From contig CANJPQ010000038.1 in the NCBI GenBank assembly GCA_947476275.1, positions 1-39,513 of the forward strand: a stretch of DNA of 39,513 nt. Reading direction: 5' to 3'. A program made the translations under genes and the position numbers. Source of the stretch: Fidelibacterota bacterium. GTDB taxonomy: Bacteria; Pseudomonadota; Alphaproteobacteria; Rhodospirillales; Rhodospirillaceae. Position 1 is the first letter of the stretch, and each line of letters begins with the position of its first letter. Of this stretch, positions 35,417 through 39,513 are shown one piece after another. The notes under the pieces are model-generated. The model did no database searches, was not told the DNA's origin, and was given only the letters and a program-made list of their open reading frames with translations.

Positions 35417-37188
35417 GCGCTGGCTTCCCGGTCCGAGACCACGCGTACCGGCGTTTCGCTCAATGATTGCAGGGTTTTCTGCGTCGGACCGGCGGCCTTG
35501 ATGCGGCCGCGTTCCATGATCACCACGTTGTGGCAGCTTTGCAGCAAGCTCGGGCTGTGGGTGATCACGATGATGGTATGGGCTTGCGCGAGTTCACCTA
35601 AAGACTGGCGCAACTCGTCTTCGGCGGCGCGATCGAGACTGGCGGTCGGCTCGTCCATCACAATCAGCGCCGGCTCGCCCAACAGCGCGCGCGCGATGGC
35701 AATGCGTTGACGGAACCCGCCCGAGAGCCGCGCGCCCGCTTCGCCCACCGCCGTGCCGTAGCCCTGCGGCAAGTCGATGATGAGGTGATGCGCCCGGGCC
35801 GCCGTGGCGGCCTCGACGATCTCCGCGTCCGTCGCGCGCGGGTGGGCGATGGCGATGTTGTCGCGGATCGTGCCGGCGAACAGCACGCAATCCTGCGGGA
35901 CATAGCCGATCCAGGCGGCGAGATCGGCGCGGCCGAATTGCGCAATGTCGGCGCCGTCAATCAGCACGCGGCCGCTGTCGGGGCGGTAGAGCCCCATCAT
36001 GATCTTGGCGAGGGTGGTCTTGCCGCTGCCGTTGGGACCGAGAATGGCGGTGAGTCCGCGCGGTTGGATATCGAGGCGGATGTTGGCCACCACCGGCGCA
36101 TCGTCCGGGGAATATCCGAATGTGACGTTGTCGAGGGTGAGACGCCCCTGCGGACGTTCCAGCGCGATGGCGCTTTCCGCAGGCTCCTCGGCCTCCGCGA
36201 ACAGTGCGCTCAAGCGCTGCGAGGATTGCTGGAACAAGGTGAAGCCACGCCATGCGCCGATGAGTTGGTTCAACGGCCCGAGCAAGCGGCTGGACAGCAT
36301 GTTGGCGGCAATGAGGCCGCCGATGGTGAGGTGCTGGCCCATGATGGCGAGCGCACCGAGCGCGGTCATGGCGACAGTGGCGAGCAGGCTCAAGCTCTGG
36401 CCCAGGTAGGCGAAGATTTCGGTGTCGGCCCCGCGCGTGAGGGATTCGCGGATGGTGGCGGCCTGGCGATCCTGCCATTGGCTGCGCATCCGCGGCGCCA
36501 GCGCGAGCGCCTTTACGGTCGTGCGGCCGGAGATCAACTCCGCCACCAGGGCATCGCGGCTGGCAACCTTCACCTTTTCACGGTCTGTGGCGTCCGCCAC
36601 CATCTTGCCGGCGCGCCAAGCGATGACGATGAAGACCGCGGCGACGACAAGCAGCACCCAAAACACCGGCCAGGCGATCACCGCCACCAGCGCCAGGAAC
36701 AGGACGCCGAACACCAGATCCGTGGCGAGCACGGCGGTCGCGCCGGAGAGTGTGTTGCGTACCGCATCCGCGTCGCGGAACAGGAGCTGCCACTGCGCCG
36801 CGGTGCGCATCTCAAGACTGCGCAGGGGCAGCGCGAGCAGCTTGTCGACCAAGGTCCGGCTGACGGTCACGTCGATCTGCAGCGCCACGGCGCGCAGGAT
36901 GCGCGCGCGCACCCGCCGCAGGGTGAAGTCGAAACCGATCACGATCAGGACGCCGAGGGTGAGGCCCACCAAGGTGCTGAGACCGGCGTGGAAGATCACC
37001 CGGTCATAGACCTGGAGCACGAACACCGGCACCGCCAGCGCGAGCAGGTTCAAGCACAGGGAGACCGCGAGGATCTCTTTGAACAGCGGGCGCAGCGGCT
37101 CGACAAACGGCCGCAGCCAGGCATGGCGCTCCAGCGCCCGGGCCACGTCCCGGGTCAGATCGCGCGTATAATCTGCGGTTGCCCCCAT
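35413..37188 (-). CDS. type I secretion ABC transporter (permease/ATPase)
   Basis: A 591-residue exporter half-transporter (599 if the ATG at 37212 is used; neither start has a good ribosome site). Six predicted membrane helices span about residues 40-310, beginning LAVSLCLNLLALAVPVFVLQ. The ATPase domain has Walker A GPNGSGKTT, the Q-loop YVPQD, signature LSGGFRQR and Walker B LIVMDEPT with the following His in ITHS. There is no complete N-terminal C39 peptidase domain, as in exporters of RTX or large adhesin proteins. It would export an unidentified protein together with the downstream HlyD adaptor. Confidence 0.9.
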   Translation of the reverse strand: MGATADYTRDLTRDVARALERHAWLRPFVEPLRPLFKEILAVSLCLNLLALAVPVFVLQVYDRVIFHAGLSTLVGLTLGVLIVIGFDFTLRRVRARILRAVALQIDVTVSRTLVDKLLALPLRSLEMRTAAQWQLLFRDADAVRNTLSGATAVLATDLVFGVLFLALVAVIAWPVFWVLLVVAAVFIVIAWRAGKMVADATDREKVKVASRDALVAELISGRTTVKALALAPRMRSQWQDRQAATIRESLTRGADTEIFAYLGQSLSLLATVAMTALGALAIMGQHLTIGGLIAANMLSSRLLGPLNQLIGAWRGFTLFQQSSQRLSALFAEAEEPAESAIALERPQGRLTLDNVTFGYSPDDAPVVANIRLDIQPRGLTAILGPNGSGKTTLAKIMMGLYRPDSGRVLIDGADIAQFGRADLAAWIGYVPQDCVLFAGTIRDNIAIAHPRATDAEIVEAATAARAHHLIIDLPQGYGTAVGEAGARLSGGFRQRIAIARALLGEPALIVMDEPTASLDRAAEDELRQSLGELAQAHTIIVITHSPSLLQSCHNVVIMERGRIKAAGPTQKTLQSLSETPVRVVSDREASA

Positions 37189-37249
37189 GACCCTGAATTT
37201 ACTGCATTTCATGACAATTCTGGAGCGGTATTCCGGGCTGTATTTGGGC

Positions 37250-37255
37250 TATAAT
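37250..37255 (+). promoter_or_regulatory. possible -10 box of the cyclase gene
   Basis: A perfect TATAAT lies in the 130-base gap between the divergent ABC transporter and cyclase genes. The -35 side is weak (GGTATT at the 17-base spacing). A start near 37262 would leave a leader of about 60 bases that contains the GGAGGAG ribosome site. Confidence 0.4.
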
Positions 37256-37320
37256 CGCCCGCGGGGGACTAGGGCTTGCGCGACGATATCCATACACCGA
37301 CCGAATCGGAGGAGCCTGGG

Positions 37321-39513
37321 GTGGTGGCCCGGTCGGGCGCGCGCTTGCGCGACATCCCCTGGGGCAATGCCCTGTCCGGCCGCTGGTGGTGGCGGCAGTT
37401 CAACAAGCGCCTGATCCAAACCGGCCGGCTCACCGCGTTGCTGGCGCTGGTGGGCCTGGTCTTCATCCGCACCTCGGATCCGCAGATCGTCCAATTCCTG
37501 CGCACCCGCGCGTTCGATTTCTATCAGCAGCTCAAGCCGCGCGCGATCGAGGGCGAGAGCCCGGTCGTCATCGTCGACATCGACGAGAAAAGCCTTGCCG
37601 AGCTGCAGGCCTTCCCCTGGCCGCGCTATCTGTTCGCCAAAATGATCGACAACCTGACCGCGGCCGACACGGGGCCGATCGGCTTCGATATTGTGTGGTC
37701 CGAGGCGGACTCCACCTCGATCTCCCGCGTGGCCGGTGGGCTGCCGGCGAATGCGATCGATCCCAAAGTGCGCAGCGAGCTGGAGAAAATCCCGACCAAC
37801 GACACCGTGCTCGCCCAGGCGATCGCGAACTCAAAGCGGGTCGTGGTCGGACAGACGGTGCTGACGGAACCGGGAACGGAGGTGGAAGGCGTGCCCTCCA
37901 CTTCGGTCGCCACGGTCGGCGACGCCGACGCCACGACGATGCTGGAGCATCACGAGGGCCTGCTGCGCTCGCTCCCGGAACTGGAGATGGGGTCTGCGGG
38001 GCGCGGGATTTTCAGCGTGTCCAAGGACGTGCTGGACGGCATCGTGCGCCAGGTGCCGATGCTCCTGGTCATCAAAGACAAGATTTATCCGTCCCTGACC
38101 CTGGACATGCTGCGCCTCAAGCTCGGCGCAAAGACGGTCACCCTCAAGACCAATGCCGCCATGGGCGGCGCGGAAAGCGTGCTGATCCGGCCGCCGCGCG
38201 TCAAAGAATACTTTGTGATCAATACCGACCTGCGCGCGCAGGTTTGGGTGTATTTCCGCGACCACAGGAGTTGGGAACCCTCCTACATATCCGCCGCCGA
38301 CGTCATCGCCGGCCGCGTGCCGCCGGAGAAGTTGAAAGACAAGATCGTTCTGGTGGGCAGTTCCGCGAAGGGCACCTTCGACTTGCGCGCAAGTCCGCTG
38401 GACTCCGTGCTGCCCGGCGTGGAGATGCACGCCAACATCCTCGAGAACATCATCTTCAATCAGCAGATCTCCCGGCCGCGCGAGGCGCTGGGGATTGAGA
38501 TGTTTGCGCTGGTGGGGATCGCGCTGGTGATGGTGGTCGTGACGCCGATGTTGGGCGCGGTGGGCGGCGCGGTGTTCTTCGGCGCCGTGGCGGCGGTGTG
38601 GCTGGGATATTCGTGGAACGAGTTTTCGGTGAACCGCCAACTCTACGACCCGACCTTCCCGGTGGCGGTCGCCTTCATGTTCTACAGCTGGCTGACGTAC
38701 GTGGGCTTCCTGAACACGGAACGCAGCAAGAAGCAGGTGCGCTCCGCCTTTGGCCAGTACCTTTCTCCGGCCCTGGTTGAGCAACTGGCCGACGATCCGA
38801 GCCGCCTGACGCTGGGCGGCGAGAACCGCGACATGAGCTTCATGTTCTCCGACATCCGCGGGTTCAGCGGCATCTCGGAATTGTTCGACGCCCAAGGCTT
38901 GACCCGCCTGATCAATCGCCTGCTGACGCCGCTGACGGATTCCATCCTGCGCACCAACGGCACGATCGACAAATACATGGGTGATTGCGTGATGGCGTTC
39001 TGGAATGCGCCGCTGGACGTGCCCCGGCACGAAGTGCAGGCCTGCCGGTCGGCGTTGGCCATGATCGAGGACGTGGCGCGGGTGAACGCCGAAGTGGAGG
39101 CCGAAGCGAAGGCCGAGGGCCGCGAGCACCGCCCGCTCGCGGTGGGCATTGGTGTCAACTCCGGCATCGCCTGCGTCGGCAACATGGGCTCGGAGCAGCG
39201 CTTCGGGTATTCCGTGCTGGGCGACAACGTCAACCTGGCCTCGCGCCTCGAAGGCCAGTCGAAGACCTATCACCTCACCATCGTGCTGGGCGAAGCCACC
39301 GCGCTGGGCGCGCCAGAGTTCCCGATCCTGGAACTCGACCTGATCCAGGTGAAGGGCAAGACGCAGGCCGTGCGGATCTTCACCCTGCTGGGCGACGAGA
39401 CGGTCGCGCGGCAGCCATGGTTCGCGGAACTGAAGCAGCGCCACGACGCGATGCTGGTGGCGTACCGGGCGCAGAAGTGGGACGAAGCCGAGCGGGAGAT
39501 CGCCGCCTGCCGC
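37321..39513 (+). CDS. CHASE2-type adenylate/guanylate cyclase (3' end beyond window)
   Basis: A membrane sensor cyclase of at least 731 residues, cut off by the window edge. A first transmembrane segment lies near residues 40-52. The CHASE2 sensor domain follows (RAFDFYQQLKP, then VVIVDIDEKSLAELQAFPWP). More transmembrane segments come after it (ALVGIALVMVVVTPMLGAVG and following, around 395-465). The class III cyclase domain then begins. Metal-binding Asp511 (FSDIRG) and Asp555 (KYMGD), Lys551, and the NVNLASR loop (Asp635, Asn638, Arg642) are all present, so it looks active. A GTG start at 37321 is chosen for the GGAGGAG site six bases upstream; an in-frame TAG lies at 37270. It is divergent from the secretion genes. 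Confidence 0.9.
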   Translation, partial: MVARSGARLRDIPWGNALSGRWWWRQFNKRLIQTGRLTALLALVGLVFIRTSDPQIVQFLRTRAFDFYQQLKPRAIEGESPVVIVDIDEKSLAELQAFPWPRYLFAKMIDNLTAADTGPIGFDIVWSEADSTSISRVAGGLPANAIDPKVRSELEKIPTNDTVLAQAIANSKRVVVGQTVLTEPGTEVEGVPSTSVATVGDADATTMLEHHEGLLRSLPELEMGSAGRGIFSVSKDVLDGIVRQVPMLLVIKDKIYPSLTLDMLRLKLGAKTVTLKTNAAMGGAESVLIRPPRVKEYFVINTDLRAQVWVYFRDHRSWEPSYISAADVIAGRVPPEKLKDKIVLVGSSAKGTFDLRASPLDSVLPGVEMHANILENIIFNQQISRPREALGIEMFALVGIALVMVVVTPMLGAVGGAVFFGAVAAVWLGYSWNEFSVNRQLYDPTFPVAVAFMFYSWLTYVGFLNTERSKKQVRSAFGQYLSPALVEQLADDPSRLTLGGENRDMSFMFSDIRGFSGISELFDAQGLTRLINRLLTPLTDSILRTNGTIDKYMGDCVMAFWNAPLDVPRHEVQACRSALAMIEDVARVNAEVEAEAKAEGREHRPLAVGIGVNSGIACVGNMGSEQRFGYSVLGDNVNLASRLEGQSKTYHLTIVLGEATALGAPEFPILELDLIQVKGKTQAVRIFTLLGDETVARQPWFAELKQRHDAMLVAYRAQKWDEAEREIAACR

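Overview
The window is high-GC DNA from an alphaproteobacterium. The evidence is the gene order around aroA-cmk-rpsA-ihfB-lapA-pyrF-trpF / trpB-trpA-accD-folC, with the alphaproteobacterial zinc-ribbon/acidic small protein divergent from aroA. The genus cannot be fixed from the sequence alone.

Left part (1-16,986) is mostly housekeeping. trxA and a SAM methyltransferase with a regulatory domain lie on the plus strand, each followed by a hairpin terminator. Against them, on the minus strand, run a PRC-barrel protein, folC, accD, trpA and trpB (GTGA overlap), then trpF, pyrF, a LapA-like membrane protein, ihfB, rpsA (strong terminator), cmk and aroA. The usually contiguous trpF-trpB junction is interrupted by about 3 kb. 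That islet holds a secreted two-repeat protein, a 57-residue basic protein, a frameshifted small gene and apparently decayed DNA, and trpB has gained its own promoter. A tRNA-Ala(GGC) gene ends this part.

Middle part (17,058-32,422) begins with a PAS-domain gene broken by two frameshifts. It is followed by a 14-gene, minus-strand, tightly packed sugar-modification cluster. Its members are a NodU-type carbamoyltransferase, a Gfo/Idh/MocA oxidoreductase, a C-methyltransferase, three extended SDRs, an RfaE/HldE-like fusion with its domains in inverted order, a split transketolase, a HAD protein, an APH-type kinase, a class I methyltransferase, a 2OG-Fe(II) oxygenase and an LIC12192-family 'sporadic carbohydrate cluster' protein. 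A WbuC-like cupin lies upstream. No glycosyltransferase, flippase, polymerase, aminotransferase or transporter is visible in the cluster. It therefore looks like a pathway that makes one unusual, activated, methylated, hydroxylated and carbamoylated sugar (inference). This is the best candidate for an undescribed system in the window.

Right part (32,597-39,513) holds a 65-residue protein behind a GTTGC-repeat region, a Tat-exported alpha/beta-hydrolase-fold protein lacking the canonical Ser and His, a type I secretion ABC transporter plus HlyD adaptor (ATGA overlap), and, divergent from them, a CHASE2-type adenylate/guanylate cyclase that runs off the right edge.
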